Shown: positions 37,968-47,469, counted from the stretch's first letter. The stretch is DNA of 64,000 nt from a gamma proteobacterium NOR5-3 (GCA_000158155.1 DS999406.1:133341-197340); one strand, 5' to 3'. The notes: generated by a model not told the origin, from the letters alone. Translations and numbers: made by a program.

Positions 37968-39467
37968 ATGGATGACGTAGTAACGACATTTATCAACGCC
38001 CAGGGCGTAACCGAAGCCACCAGCGCATTCCTGGCGCGCAGCAAAGCCCACTTTATTGCTAACGAGTGGCACCCATCTGGAGAATCCATGGCAGTGCTGG
38101 AGCCCTCAACCGGCGGCCTGCTTGCAGAAGTACCCTGTGGAGACACTGCCACCGTCAATCTTGCCGTTGCCGCGGCTAACACCGCGTTTAAAAGCGGCGA
38201 GTGGTCTCAGTGGACTCCCGTACAGCGCGAACGAGTGCTGATGCGTCTTGCTGATCTTATAGAAGAAAATCTCCAGACCCTCGCCGAGATAGAATCCCTG
38301 GATGCCGGTAAGGCGATCGCAGGCTGCAAAGAAGTCGATATCGGCGGCTCTATTGATGTGCTGCGCTACATGGCCGGCTGGGCAACCAAGATTGACGGCG
38401 CCACCCGCAGCGTCTCCGTGCCCGGCGAGCATTTTGCCTACACCTTAAAGGAGCCGGTGGGAGTAGTGGGCGCCATTGTGCCCTGGAACTGGCCTTTTAA
38501 TATGGCGATCTGGAAGCTGGCTGCGCCACTGGCCGTAGGTTGCAGCATTGTGCTCAAGCCGGCCCAGCTAACCCCGCTCTCCATGCTCTACTTTGCCGAA
38601 CTCTGCCTCGAAGCAGGCCTTCCACCTGGTGCCTTCAATGTTGTTCTGGGCCGCGGGTCGGTGGTTGGCGAGGCACTGGTGAATCACCCGGACATTAACA
38701 AGGTGTCCTTTACCGGTTCGACCCCGGTGGGTATCGGCGTGGGACAAGCTGCCATCGCTAACCTCAACCCGGTCACTCTGGAGCTGGGGGGCAAGTCTCC
38801 TATGGTGGTATTTGCCGATGCCGATATCCAGCGTGTTGTGGATGCGACGCAACAAAGCGTGTTTTTTAATACTGGACAGGTGTGCAGCGCTGGATCCCGA
38901 ATCTACGTACAGCGTGATATCTACGAACAGACCGTTGCGGCGATCGCTGAGCGCGCCGCCAGCATGGTGGTCGGTCATGTACTGGACGAGGCAACCGAGA
39001 TGGGGCCGGCCATCTCTGCAGGACAAAAAGCGTCGGTGCTCGAATACATCGCTATCGGCAAGAGTGAAGGCGCACGGGTGGTCTGCGGCGGCGAGGACCC
39101 AGGAGGCGAAGGCTACTTTGTTCAACCCACCTTGCTCGCCGATTGTCACAATCAAATGCGCGTGGTGCAGGAAGAGATTTTTGGTCCGGTACTGGTTGCC
39201 ATTCCTTTTGATACTGAAGAAGAAGCCATTGCTCTGGCTAACGACAATATCTACGGACTGGCCGCCAGCGTGTTTACACAGGATGTATCTCGTGCACACC
39301 GCCTGGTGCGCCAGTTAGAAGCGGGCACCGTGTGGGTCAATACCCACGACATGATTGATGCGAACACACCTTTTGGCGGAGTGAAACAATCGGGCTTTGG
39401 CAAAGACCTCGGCCCCGAGCAGCTCGACCATTACCTGAAGACTAAATCTGTATGGATGGCTCTGTAG
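37968..39467 (+). CDS. NAD(P)-dependent aldehyde dehydrogenase
   Basis: A 499-residue aldehyde dehydrogenase. It has the Rossmann signature PWNWPFNMAIWKLAAPLAVGCSIVLKPA, the VSFTGSTPVGIGVGQ nucleotide site, the catalytic Glu in TLELGGKSPMVVFADAD and the catalytic Cys in FFNTGQVCSAGSRIYVQ. The C-terminal EEIFGPVLVAIPFDTEEEAIALANDNIYGLAASVFT block is standard. It matches betaine/phenylacetaldehyde-type class-1/2 enzymes. It should oxidise an aldehyde made in this catabolic island to the acid. AAAAGGAG lies about 9 nt before the ATG. It converges on the MFS genes with 59 bp between. Confidence 0.9.
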   Translation: MDDVVTTFINAQGVTEATSAFLARSKAHFIANEWHPSGESMAVLEPSTGGLLAEVPCGDTATVNLAVAAANTAFKSGEWSQWTPVQRERVLMRLADLIEENLQTLAEIESLDAGKAIAGCKEVDIGGSIDVLRYMAGWATKIDGATRSVSVPGEHFAYTLKEPVGVVGAIVPWNWPFNMAIWKLAAPLAVGCSIVLKPAQLTPLSMLYFAELCLEAGLPPGAFNVVLGRGSVVGEALVNHPDINKVSFTGSTPVGIGVGQAAIANLNPVTLELGGKSPMVVFADADIQRVVDATQQSVFFNTGQVCSAGSRIYVQRDIYEQTVAAIAERAASMVVGHVLDEATEMGPAISAGQKASVLEYIAIGKSEGARVVCGGEDPGGEGYFVQPTLLADCHNQMRVVQEEIFGPVLVAIPFDTEEEAIALANDNIYGLAASVFTQDVSRAHRLVRQLEAGTVWVNTHDMIDANTPFGGVKQSGFGKDLGPEQLDHYLKTKSVWMAL

Positions 39468-39526
39468 TATCGATTCAGAGTCGATTGAGCTGTGATTTTG
39501 CAGTGTTCGATGGGACTGGTTTGGGA

Positions 39527-40705
39527 TTAGCGCGGCTTGCGACCGCTGGAAAACCGCATTAGCGCAACGGCGATGAATATCGCCCCTCCGGCGGCGAGTA
39601 ACACCGATGAAAATCCGGCAAAGTCTGCCAAAGTCCCAGATATGCCAGGGCCAAACATCGCCCCCATACCAATAGCCGGTACGCTAAGGATGATAAAGCG
39701 TCCATCCGCGTCGAGCTCTGCGACTTCGGCTATGGCAAAAGGCAGACCCATACCAATGGCAAAGGTCAAAATACAGGTGGCTGTGGCAAACACTGCAAAT
39801 CCGCCCGATGTGCCGAGCAATAGGAGTGAGAGTAAAAACGCGGCGCAGGCCGCATAAAAAGGACGGGTATTGCCTAAACGCTCTCCCAGCCATGCTGTAA
39901 GCAGGGAGCCACCGGTTGCACACAGCAAGGTAATCGACAGCAGCAGGCCTATGCTCTCAGGACTAAAGCCTCCGTTTGCCCCGATACGCTCAATGAACGC
40001 CCACATACCGGATGCCGCGGAGAAAAACACGAACGTCGCTGCCAGCGCGCCCAGAATCGCAGTGCGATCCAAGGACGCATCACCTGCGTCAAGCGCCTCC
40101 TGCTCAGCGGTACCTTCAAGCTCTGCCCGCCCCTGCTTTGGCAATAAAAACAGCAGTGGCGTCAGTAGCAGGGCCACGGCCCCCATGCCCAGGGCCATAG
40201 CATTGAACCCCGCCAGGGGAGTAAGCACAGATGGGATAACAAACAACAGCACGGCGCCAGGAAAAGCCTCGGCCGCAATCTTGACGCCGTACCAGCGTGC
40301 GGGATTACTGGTATCGGCCAGGATCGTCGTGCCAATTCCGTAAAGCGCAGCAAAACCACCACCAGCCACCGCAGTGCTCAGTAGCAAAATACTGTAGCTC
40401 GCGGCATACCCTCCAGCCAGGAGTCCCAGCAAAGCGATGGGCAGCGCTACCGCGGTAACCCAGCGCCAGTTCCAGCGCCGAATCCAAAAAAATGCCCACA
40501 CCGTGGTGAGGTTGTAACCCAGAAAAAAGGCCGAGCTGATAAAGCCTGTCTGCTGATTATTGAGATCGCGAAAGTCTTGAGCAGACCCCAGGTAAAGCGG
40601 CAGTACGTTGTAAAACAGTGCGCCAATAGCCGATATCGCCAAAGCCGACAGAATAATCGGCGTACGATCAAAGGAGTTACGCTGCTTGTTGTCGGTCTGT
40701 GTCAT
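39527..40705 (-). CDS. MFS transporter (second of a tandem pair)
   Basis: A 392-residue major facilitator with about 12 hydrophobic helices and short loops. It starts after a basic N-terminal segment (KQRNSFDRTPIILSALAISAIGALFYNVLPLYLG). A conserved MFS-type loop is not strongly kept; the protein belongs to the group of small YNFM/CynX-like or aromatic-compound carriers. The gene start overlaps the preceding MFS gene by 29 bp on the same strand, and the two proteins share length and layout, so they look like tandem paralogues co-translated. GGAG lies 11 nt upstream of the ATG, inside the first gene. Uptake of the substrate of the catabolic island across the inner membrane is the likely role (inference). 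Confidence 0.82.
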   Translation of the reverse strand: MTQTDNKQRNSFDRTPIILSALAISAIGALFYNVLPLYLGSAQDFRDLNNQQTGFISSAFFLGYNLTTVWAFFWIRRWNWRWVTAVALPIALLGLLAGGYAASYSILLLSTAVAGGGFAALYGIGTTILADTSNPARWYGVKIAAEAFPGAVLLFVIPSVLTPLAGFNAMALGMGAVALLLTPLLFLLPKQGRAELEGTAEQEALDAGDASLDRTAILGALAATFVFFSAASGMWAFIERIGANGGFSPESIGLLLSITLLCATGGSLLTAWLGERLGNTRPFYAACAAFLLSLLLLGTSGGFAVFATATCILTFAIGMGLPFAIAEVAELDADGRFIILSVPAIGMGAMFGPGISGTLADFAGFSSVLLAAGGAIFIAVALMRFSSGRKPR

Positions 40706-41840
40706 GTTTTATGTAGCTCCGCCAAGCGGGGTAATAAGAGACGAACGCCGCGATCCAAAGTAATGCGGTGACCGTGAACGCAACGAGATAGCCCCCTCGA
40801 ACAATCAGCATACCCGCCATCAAAGGGCCCAGGGTGTTCCCCAGAGTTTGCATCGATGGAATAAGCACGGTGAATCGACCAGTGGTATCGAGCTTGGATA
40901 CAAGCCCCATACGATAGGCCGCGCCGAAGTTCCAGGCCCAGCCGTTTACAAAGGACGCCGCCAGCAATACCGGGACCGACCCCATCAGGCTAAACATCGC
41001 AACGGAGATGACGGACAAAGCAATGGCAATCGCCATGGGCCAAAGGTAGCCCCAGCGTTCACCGAGAAACACCGCCGTAAGAGAACCCACCGCCCCAGCG
41101 CCGAGGTTCACACTCACTAGCAAACCACCGACCTCGGTACTGTGCTGCGCGTGGCCTATGCGCTCAAGAAAAACCCAAATGCCCGCATCACCAACAAACA
41201 CCAGAAGTATCGCCATAAGCCCCAGAACCACAGGTAGTGGTGGCAACAAAGTGCGCTTGACCAAGGTCGCAGTGGATTGGAGCATCTTACTGCTGGAGCT
41301 CGGCAACCTTCCTGCAAGTAGCGCGCTGCTAAGGCCAATAAAGATCATGATGACTGCAACCGTAGGCAATACCTGAACTGGCTCTACGTTGCGCGTCAGC
41401 AAGGTGCTCACGGCTATCCCAAACACGATCTGCAAAAAAAACACGAGTGCGTAGCCTCGGGCAGGCTGCTTTTCTTCACCCAACAGCGCCATTACTACGG
41501 CATAGGCAATCCCCAGGCCAAGACTCGCAATAAAATGGCCACTTGCCAGGGCAGCAAAGGAATCATCAGACAGCACCACCACAAAACCCACTATGGTGAT
41601 CAAGGCCCCGCCGCGGATCAACCAGATCCAGTTAGCGCGCTGTATCCACAGCATGCTGGAGGTAGTGGTGATGAACGTACCTGCGGCATACAGGCTGGCC
41701 AACACACCCAGGGAGTCCTCGGCGTAACCACGACTGTCGGCAAGAGAGCCCAGCACCACCGGCATAATGAGCCAGTAAAGAAACATCATCGAGCCAATGA
41801 GAATGGCAAGCAGCGCGTTTGGGGAAGGGAGTCGCATCAT
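40677..41840 (-). CDS. MFS transporter (first of a tandem pair)
   Basis: About 387 residues with 12 predicted helices. It resembles the next MFS gene in length, loop positions and in beginning LAILIGSMMFLYWLIMPVVLGSLADSRGY directly after a short polar start. A mid-protein cytoplasmic loop (about residues 185-205) separates two six-helix bundles. The start could be either of two adjacent ATGs (41840, 41837); a TTG at 41849 is in frame but less likely. It lies just downstream of the TonB-receptor terminator at 41870-41897, so it is either transcribed by read-through or from its own weak promoter. Paired with the next gene it may form a heteromeric or dual-substrate uptake system. Confidence 0.82.
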   Translation of the reverse strand: MMRLPSPNALLAILIGSMMFLYWLIMPVVLGSLADSRGYAEDSLGVLASLYAAGTFITTTSSMLWIQRANWIWLIRGGALITIVGFVVVLSDDSFAALASGHFIASLGLGIAYAVVMALLGEEKQPARGYALVFFLQIVFGIAVSTLLTRNVEPVQVLPTVAVIMIFIGLSSALLAGRLPSSSSKMLQSTATLVKRTLLPPLPVVLGLMAILLVFVGDAGIWVFLERIGHAQHSTEVGGLLVSVNLGAGAVGSLTAVFLGERWGYLWPMAIAIALSVISVAMFSLMGSVPVLLAASFVNGWAWNFGAAYRMGLVSKLDTTGRFTVLIPSMQTLGNTLGPLMAGMLIVRGGYLVAFTVTALLWIAAFVSYYPAWRSYIKHDTDRQQAA

Positions 41841-41869
41841 ATGAAGCAACCGTATCGGCTACCGCAGGT

Positions 41870-41897
41870 AAAAAAAAGACCCGCACAAGGCGGGTCT
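41870..41897 (-). terminator. Rho-independent terminator after the TonB receptor gene
   Basis: On the minus strand AGACCCGC, a 5-base loop and GCGGGTCT form a perfect 8-bp stem followed by a run of T (eight T, one in the stem). It lies 37 bases after the receptor stop and before the MFS gene, separating the two transcription units. Confidence 0.85.
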
Positions 41898-41933
41898 CCT
41901 GCTATAGGTCGGTGTAAAGCGCCGACTGTAAAC

Positions 41934-44132
41934 TTAAAACTGATAGCGAACTTCAGCTCGGATCGCGCGTCCGTAACCCGGAGCGGACATTGGCAACAGG
42001 AAGTTAATCATCGCGTTGATGTACTCCTCGTCAGCCAGGTTTTCACCTATGAGCGATGCACCCCAACCTGAAGGGCTGTTGTAGTCCAGGCGCGCATTGA
42101 TCAGGCTGTAGTCCGATGCCAAAAGGTCCGTAGAGTTATCTGCGGTAAAGAACATCTCATCTACATAGGCATAATCGACTCGGGCATCGATAGTTTCGGT
42201 GACGTTCCATGTGGCAGCCAGAGAATAGGTGTTTTCTGGTGCGCGCAATGCACGATTGCCCGCAAGATCCAGAGAACCACCGGCGTCATCCTCAATAACA
42301 CCTTTCTGGAACTCGGCATCCAGATAAGCATAAGTGAAGCGCAAATCGAAGCTGTCGCTGATCAACCAAGTGGCATCAATCTCCAGACCCGAGGTCTCCA
42401 AATCTGCGACGTTCTGAATAAGAATCGACGCATTGTCGTTGGTCTCAAGCTGATAATCCGTGTAGTCGTACATGAATAACGACACATTCAAGCGCGCGCG
42501 ACGATCAAGAAACTCCGCCTTGAGTCCAATCTCATAAGCATCATTCTCTTCTGGATCGAATGCCAGGATAGACGTCGCACCGGGTGCTGTTGGTTGACGA
42601 TTGAAGCCTCCGGACTTAAAGCCCTTGGCGTAGCTCGCATACAGCAACGTGTCATCAGACAGCTTGTAATCCAGTGCGACGCGAGGATCAAAGGATGTCC
42701 ATGATTCTGAGTCCGAAATAGTTCCGGGAGTGAAGTTAAAAATCGCATTGTTCGCACCACCGGTGACAGCACCGATAAGGGCCGTTGTGGTGGAGTCTGT
42801 GAGTGGCGTATTGAGGCTCATGTCCTTTTCTTCGTCGGTGTAACGCACACCAACCGTCAATGCCAGACGATCACTCATGTCCCAGGTCACATCACCGTAG
42901 ACAGCGTAACTGGTGGTGGTGTTCTCTGCGTCACTATTCTCAACATGCACACCACAGGCTAGGCCGAAATCTTCAGCCACAAGGCATAGGCCTTCGTCCT
43001 CAAACAGAACGTCCAGACCGGGATCTTCGTAGATCGTTACCGCGCTAATAGCCCGCGCTGTTTCCTCGTAATAGCTTGCGCCCACAAACCAGTTGATACG
43101 ATCCCCGGTGCCGTTGATGCGAAACTCCTGAGTGAACTGCTCGAGATCCCAAGGCTCTATAAAATCAACGATCGGTACATCGCCGGTGTCAGCATCTGTG
43201 GGAATAGCTACGATGTCACTGCCGTAGTAGCCCGTGGTGGACGTGAAGGAAAGCGTGTCGTTGATATCCCAGCTGACCTTTAGCACCGCTAGATCTGCAT
43301 CGATTTCTTGTTCTGGCTGGCCATTTACATTGATCGTGTCTGCAAATACATCATTGCCCCACACACCAAAGTTATCGACCATCTGCCAGCGGTTGTTCAT
43401 TTGGAAGTTTTCGTAATAGGCGTTCACCAATACAGAGTCACTCGCGGCCCAGGTAAAGCCAAGACGCACCTGGTCGTGATCTCGGCCATTGAGCTCATCG
43501 CCGGTAACGCCGTTTTGATAAGTGCCGTCTCGCTCGTCGTGGCGAGCGGCTACGCGGACGGCGAAGCTGTCGGATACGACATAGTTGGCGATACCCTCGT
43601 ATAGCAACTGCCCTTCGTCACCCGCCGAAGCGCGAAGCGAGCCAGAGTTTTCTTCAAGAGAGGCGAAGCTGTTGGTTACGCTTATCGCGCCTGAGGATGT
43701 GTTACGACCGAAAAGTGTGCCCTGAGGGCCTTTCACCACTTCGACGCGCTCGACGTCCAGATAACCCATACCACCAATGTTTCGACTGACGGGCACTTCA
43801 TTGAAGTAGGTACCCACACTGTTATCAGCACCGGGACTAAAGGCGCCGGTTCCGATGCCACGGATCGTCAGTACGCTCTGAGTATCAGAGTCCGCGCTTC
43901 CAGACAGTCCCGGGGTGCTTAGCACAATAGACCGAAAACCCTTGGCATCCATTGCTTCAAGCTCATCGGAGTTGAATGCACTGATCGCCAGTGGCACATC
44001 CTGCACGCTCTGTGCGCGTTTCTGCGCGGTAACAATGACTTCTTCGAGTTGCGCCAGCGCGACGTCTGCGCCGACAAAGCTCGCCATTGCAACAGCGACT
44101 GACAGTGTGGTCTTTTTATTCATTGTGTGCAT
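41934..44132 (-). CDS. TonB-dependent outer-membrane receptor
   Basis: A 732-residue receptor of the kind used by marine gammaproteobacteria for organic substrates. It has a signal peptide (cleavage after ADVALAQ), a TonB-box-like EEVIVTAQKR, and a plug domain with VPLAISAFNSDELEAM, LTIRGIGTGAF and VEVVKGPQGTLFGRNTSSGAISV. The 22-strand barrel ends in the aromatic terminus EVRYQF. Energised by TonB/ExbBD it imports a large or scarce molecule through the outer membrane. The substrate is unknown but its neighbours are catabolic enzymes, not iron genes. Two close ATGs (44132, 44123) are possible starts. It has its own promoter region with an AraC-type repeat (44191-44218) and a strong terminator. 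Confidence 0.9.
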   Translation of the reverse strand: MHTMNKKTTLSVAVAMASFVGADVALAQLEEVIVTAQKRAQSVQDVPLAISAFNSDELEAMDAKGFRSIVLSTPGLSGSADSDTQSVLTIRGIGTGAFSPGADNSVGTYFNEVPVSRNIGGMGYLDVERVEVVKGPQGTLFGRNTSSGAISVTNSFASLEENSGSLRASAGDEGQLLYEGIANYVVSDSFAVRVAARHDERDGTYQNGVTGDELNGRDHDQVRLGFTWAASDSVLVNAYYENFQMNNRWQMVDNFGVWGNDVFADTINVNGQPEQEIDADLAVLKVSWDINDTLSFTSTTGYYGSDIVAIPTDADTGDVPIVDFIEPWDLEQFTQEFRINGTGDRINWFVGASYYEETARAISAVTIYEDPGLDVLFEDEGLCLVAEDFGLACGVHVENSDAENTTTSYAVYGDVTWDMSDRLALTVGVRYTDEEKDMSLNTPLTDSTTTALIGAVTGGANNAIFNFTPGTISDSESWTSFDPRVALDYKLSDDTLLYASYAKGFKSGGFNRQPTAPGATSILAFDPEENDAYEIGLKAEFLDRRARLNVSLFMYDYTDYQLETNDNASILIQNVADLETSGLEIDATWLISDSFDLRFTYAYLDAEFQKGVIEDDAGGSLDLAGNRALRAPENTYSLAATWNVTETIDARVDYAYVDEMFFTADNSTDLLASDYSLINARLDYNSPSGWGASLIGENLADEEYINAMINFLLPMSAPGYGRAIRAEVRYQF

Positions 44133-44163
44133 CCCCGGGTGGTATTACTTTTGTCTTGAGTTA

Positions 44164-44218
44164 AGACTAGAAGCACATGCCATTTCACAAAATGATATTT
44201 AAGGCCCATTGAATTACA
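44164..44218 (-). promoter_or_regulatory. Candidate AraC-type activator site and -10 box of the TonB receptor gene
   Basis: On the minus strand AAATATCATT (44200-44191) is followed after exactly 21 bases by a candidate -10 TAGTCT (44169-44164). A weaker half-site TGTAAT lies 21 bp upstream of TATCAT. The same 10-mer with the same 21-base spacing to a -10 box is found before the alcohol dehydrogenase gene at 47605. Confidence 0.45.
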
Positions 44219-44238
44219 TTTGTGTCCCGGGGTGCGCG

Positions 44239-45291
44239 CTACTGAATCGCGTTTGCATCCCGAAAATACTCCGGTGCAAGACCGCAGTAACGCTTGAATG
44301 CTCTGCTGAAAGGTGCCGGAGTCGAATAGTCCAGAAGGTAGGCGATTTCCTGCACTGACAGCCCAGTGTCCAACAGGTAATGCCGCGCCAGCTCCATACG
44401 TATCTCAAGGACAATCCGCTTGTAGCTAGTACCCTCGCGATACAGGCGCTTTCTGAGCTGTCCGGGAGTCAAATGTAATTGCTGCGCCGCGGCTTCCAAG
44501 CTTGGCATATTCCGACCAGCGCGGCTTAAAAGAAGGCGTCGAACCTGCTGGGCCGGGTCTTTTGCAGCGCCGCCAAGACCCAGCACGCGCTGACACATCG
44601 CGGTGTATACCTCAGAGAGCGCACCACTTCCCCGGTGCACAGGCAAGTCCAGCCACGCTGCAGGAAACTCCAAGCCGGTGTAGTCCGCATCAAAAAAACA
44701 ATTAGGACCGAATATGGTGTTGTAGGTTTCGGCATAATCGGGGCTCCGGTATTCCAGATGCAGCGATATCTCATCGGCATCAGCGAGCGGCCCCAACAGT
44801 AACTTCAATGCTCGCCAGTTACCGCTGAAGCTGTCTTCACAGATGTTTTGAAAGTCCTCCGCATGACCGGGGAGCGGTGTGGGGCTGACCCTGGCCACGC
44901 CATCGTCGATGCTCAGCTGATCGGTGTAACGATCAGATGCGAGGCTGTGATATTGATACATAACCCGGATTGCCGCGCCTACGGAATCACTATTAATCGC
45001 GGCATAACCCACCAACCCCAAATCAAGAATTTCTGCCTGATCAAAAAGTCGCAAGGTCACATCAGGAATCTGTGTGCGCAGGCTTATCAAGACAGCATCA
45101 AGATCGCGCTGGCGCAGACCTTCTGCAGTTTGTAACGCTGCTTCAGTTACTCCAGCCTGGGCAAGCGCCGAGACATACAGTGGTCTATGGGCTTCGCTCG
45201 CTAAGGTATCTCTGAGCCGTTCCAACCAAATCGCGACGATCCGGGCTTCTTCGGCCTCTCGACTGGAGCGGTAGCTGGGCTCTAGGGTCAT
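44239..45291 (-). CDS. AraC family transcriptional regulator (first)
   Basis: A 350-residue AraC/XylS-type regulator. The N-terminal two thirds match the arabinose-binding-like domain (PF12625 type) of OruR/ArgR-like regulators, with FDQAEILDLGLVGYAAINSDSVGAAIRVMYQYHSL. The C-terminal about 100 residues hold two helix-turn-helix motifs (MPSLEAAAQQLHLTPGQLRKRL and VQEIAYLLDYSTPAPFSRAFKRYCGLAPEYFR). It should sense a small molecule and activate transcription. It is the last gene of the minus operon VOC-VOC-SDR-AraC, starting 3 bp after the SDR stop, and it sits next to the TonB receptor gene. It is a good candidate for the shared control of receptor and oxidation genes. Confidence 0.87.
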   Translation of the reverse strand: MTLEPSYRSSREAEEARIVAIWLERLRDTLASEAHRPLYVSALAQAGVTEAALQTAEGLRQRDLDAVLISLRTQIPDVTLRLFDQAEILDLGLVGYAAINSDSVGAAIRVMYQYHSLASDRYTDQLSIDDGVARVSPTPLPGHAEDFQNICEDSFSGNWRALKLLLGPLADADEISLHLEYRSPDYAETYNTIFGPNCFFDADYTGLEFPAAWLDLPVHRGSGALSEVYTAMCQRVLGLGGAAKDPAQQVRRLLLSRAGRNMPSLEAAAQQLHLTPGQLRKRLYREGTSYKRIVLEIRMELARHYLLDTGLSVQEIAYLLDYSTPAPFSRAFKRYCGLAPEYFRDANAIQ

Positions 45292-45294
45292 TTA

Positions 45295-46065
45295 TCAGCC
45301 CGGAGCAGTTGCCGAACCGGTGATACGCTCGAGGAGCGCGCTGGTAGGACCACAGGACCAACCACCATCTACCTTTAACGCTTGCCCGGTCATGTAACGA
45401 CTCGCGTCCGCGGCTAAAAATACATAGACGCCACTCATGTCATCGACGGTCGCTGGCCTACCCAGGGCAGTGAAGGCTTCGCAGATCGCGCGGCCCTCTT
45501 CGGCGCTTCCCATCGCGGTATCGGTGTAACCCGGGCACACGCAGTTGACACGGATACTTCTGTTGCCCAATTCCAGTGCTGCCATTTCCGTAAGGCTCAC
45601 AACCGCTTTTTTGCTGGCCGAGTAGATAGCTGCACCAGGCACATTAATGAATGCTGCCATGGAAGAGGTACTGATAATCGACGCACCATCATTCATAACG
45701 GCGCCCGCGTGCTTCAGTCCGTAGACAACACCCCAATAATTGATTTTAGTGACCTTCTCGATGAGAGCCTGGTCCGTATCTTTAAGCTCAGGGCCTACAT
45801 CACCGACACCGGCGTTGAGCACAACGATATCCAACAGGCCCTCTAATAAATCACTGGCCGCCCTAAGCGCACCGGCAACACTATCTTCATCCGACACATC
45901 GCAATGCACATAACTGGCACCGATTTTTGCGGCAGCGTGGGAGGCATCTGCGATGTCAGCAATTACCACACGCACGCCACGTTCTGCGTAAGCAGTGGCT
46001 ACCGCATAGCCGATACCACTGGATCCACCGGTAACAAAGGCGCGTTTTCCTTCAAGATTAAACAT
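45295..46065 (-). CDS. Short-chain dehydrogenase/reductase (first)
   Basis: A 256-residue classical SDR. NAD(P) binding is VTGGSSGIGYAVATAYAE with acidic VIADIAD after beta-2, favouring NAD. VLNAGVGD is the NNAG-type motif. The catalytic triad is Ser in SIISTSSMAAF and YSASKK (YxxxK). The C-terminal VDGGWSCG is standard. The enzyme should oxidise or reduce a secondary alcohol/ketone in the pathway. Its ATG overlaps the VOC gene stop by one base (TAATG), and the AraC gene follows closely, so it belongs to a tight minus-strand operon. Confidence 0.9.
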   Translation of the reverse strand: MFNLEGKRAFVTGGSSGIGYAVATAYAERGVRVVIADIADASHAAAKIGASYVHCDVSDEDSVAGALRAASDLLEGLLDIVVLNAGVGDVGPELKDTDQALIEKVTKINYWGVVYGLKHAGAVMNDGASIISTSSMAAFINVPGAAIYSASKKAVVSLTEMAALELGNRSIRVNCVCPGYTDTAMGSAEEGRAICEAFTALGRPATVDDMSGVYVFLAADASRYMTGQALKVDGGWSCGPTSALLERITGSATAPG

Positions 46066-46553
46066 TAGTGGTGTTCCTGTAATGAGCTGATGCCTGGCAA
46101 CTTTCGAAGATCTTCATCCGGCGAGGGGCATTCACACAACTCGATAATGTTGCCATCGGGATCCCGAAGATACACTGCCGTAATACCCGCCGAAGTTTGT
46201 GGCTCTCCGAGCGGCTGCGCACCCAGTGTCATGAGCCGCTTGTATTCGACATCGACGGCGTCCACAAAAAAGGAGAGATGCCGAAGTCCCAACTCGTGGG
46301 GCCCCAATGCGGCAGGATCAGGACCGGTCTGGCTTGGCTGCGCAAACACGAAAAGCTCCAAAAAACAGTTGTGCCCGGCGAGCATATAACCGCGACACTT
46401 TGAGTCATGACTACCAATCGCCGCGTCGAGCTCTGGCGAGTCGCTCCATCCCTCGTCGCTGAGCACCCAAAACCCAAAAGCCTTGCTGTAAAAATCCCGC
46501 GCACGCTCAAGATCAGAGACAACAATGGCGGGATGAGCAAAGCCAAGAATCAT
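46065..46553 (-). CDS. VOC family protein, single glyoxalase-like module
   Basis: A 162-residue vicinal-oxygen-chelate protein. It starts MILGFAHPAIVVSDLERARDFYSKAFGFWVL, with the first metal ligand His, and ends with ITAVYLRDPDGNIIELCE, carrying the metal Glu. HELGLRHLSFFVDAVDVEYKRL is the middle ligand region. The family includes glyoxalases, extradiol dioxygenases and isomerases; this small form could be a lactoylglutathione-lyase-like or epimerase-type enzyme. The ATG at 46553 lies 5 bases after the stop of the larger VOC gene upstream, indicating coupled translation; the longer reading from 46592 is less likely. Confidence 0.83.
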   Translation of the reverse strand: MILGFAHPAIVVSDLERARDFYSKAFGFWVLSDEGWSDSPELDAAIGSHDSKCRGYMLAGHNCFLELFVFAQPSQTGPDPAALGPHELGLRHLSFFVDAVDVEYKRLMTLGAQPLGEPQTSAGITAVYLRDPDGNIIELCECPSPDEDLRKLPGISSLQEHH

Positions 46554-46557
46554 CGCT

Positions 46558-47469
46558 TCAGGCCGCAGCTGCCAGCTCGGCGGCCGGTGCATAGTTTTCG
46601 GTAAGCATGATCACGTTGCCACCACAGGGCTCAGCAAGATAAGCCGTGCGTAGACCCGTCAAAGGATCTGTTGCCGGTGCCCGCACTTCCGTCATACCTG
46701 CCCACAAAGCGTCTTCCCAGGCCCGATCCACATCCTTGGCCTGGTAAATAATCGACGAGATATAGGGACCATGCTCAGCCATATGGACTTTCTCAAAATC
46801 CTGACGAGCGTTTTGCAGAATAAAAAGGCTCCGGCGTCCCACGGGGTCGTAGTCCCGGTCGCTCATAACCACAACTTTATCCTCGCCCTCTTCAAAGACC
46901 TCAAGCACTCGTAGGTCCATCACCTGCTCGTACCACTGCACCATGGCGTCAACGTCCCGGCAAATCTCAGCATTGCCCACGATCTCCAGGCCACACTCCC
47001 CGGAGGGTGCATGCGTGAATTCCTGTACACGGAAGTTGTCGTTGGTGTATTCCATGATCTCAATCCAGCGACCCTCGGGGTCATGCACCACGAAGCCGTC
47101 GTAGGTAGGAAACTCCTCAAAGGGCATAACTTCGGTAGCCCCGTTAGCCAGCAAATGATCCATAGAGGCCCGGGCGTCCGACGTAACCCAGCAAATGTGG
47201 TTATAGCCGCGGCCATGGTCGCGCCACCAGTTGCGCTCGTACTCAAACTGAAAGGGAGGTGCTTCTATCTGAATTTGATAGGCACGGCCGCCGCAACCCA
47301 TAAAGGTGTAGTCCGAATGACCCTCATCGGTAACGTGGAATACCGCACCAGAGAAAAAGTTGGTAATGCCATGATGCCAACGCAAGTAGGGGAACATATT
47401 ATCCCGCGGCTTATCGTCATAAATGCATAGATGATGGAGGGTGTAATTCAAATCGCGTGTATCTGTCAT
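46558..47469 (-). CDS. Two-module VOC protein, extradiol-dioxygenase-like
   Basis: A 303-residue protein with two VOC modules. The first (about 8-140) has LHHLCIYDDKP, GRGYNHICWVTSDARASMDHL and DPEGRWIEIMEY, giving a possible two-His one-Glu metal site. The second (about 155-295) is SGECGLEIVG...VDAMVQWYEQVMDLRVL with PYISSIIYQAKDVDRAWEDAL and GGNVIMLTENY. The two-module layout with length near 300 matches ring-cleavage extradiol dioxygenases, but the sequence is divergent and the reaction is not proven. The ATG at 47469 is chosen for AGGAAG 6 nt upstream; a longer reading from 47529 is not supported. It is the first gene of the minus operon and is divergent from the alcohol dehydrogenase. 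Confidence 0.8.
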   Translation of the reverse strand: MTDTRDLNYTLHHLCIYDDKPRDNMFPYLRWHHGITNFFSGAVFHVTDEGHSDYTFMGCGGRAYQIQIEAPPFQFEYERNWWRDHGRGYNHICWVTSDARASMDHLLANGATEVMPFEEFPTYDGFVVHDPEGRWIEIMEYTNDNFRVQEFTHAPSGECGLEIVGNAEICRDVDAMVQWYEQVMDLRVLEVFEEGEDKVVVMSDRDYDPVGRRSLFILQNARQDFEKVHMAEHGPYISSIIYQAKDVDRAWEDALWAGMTEVRAPATDPLTGLRTAYLAEPCGGNVIMLTENYAPAAELAAAA

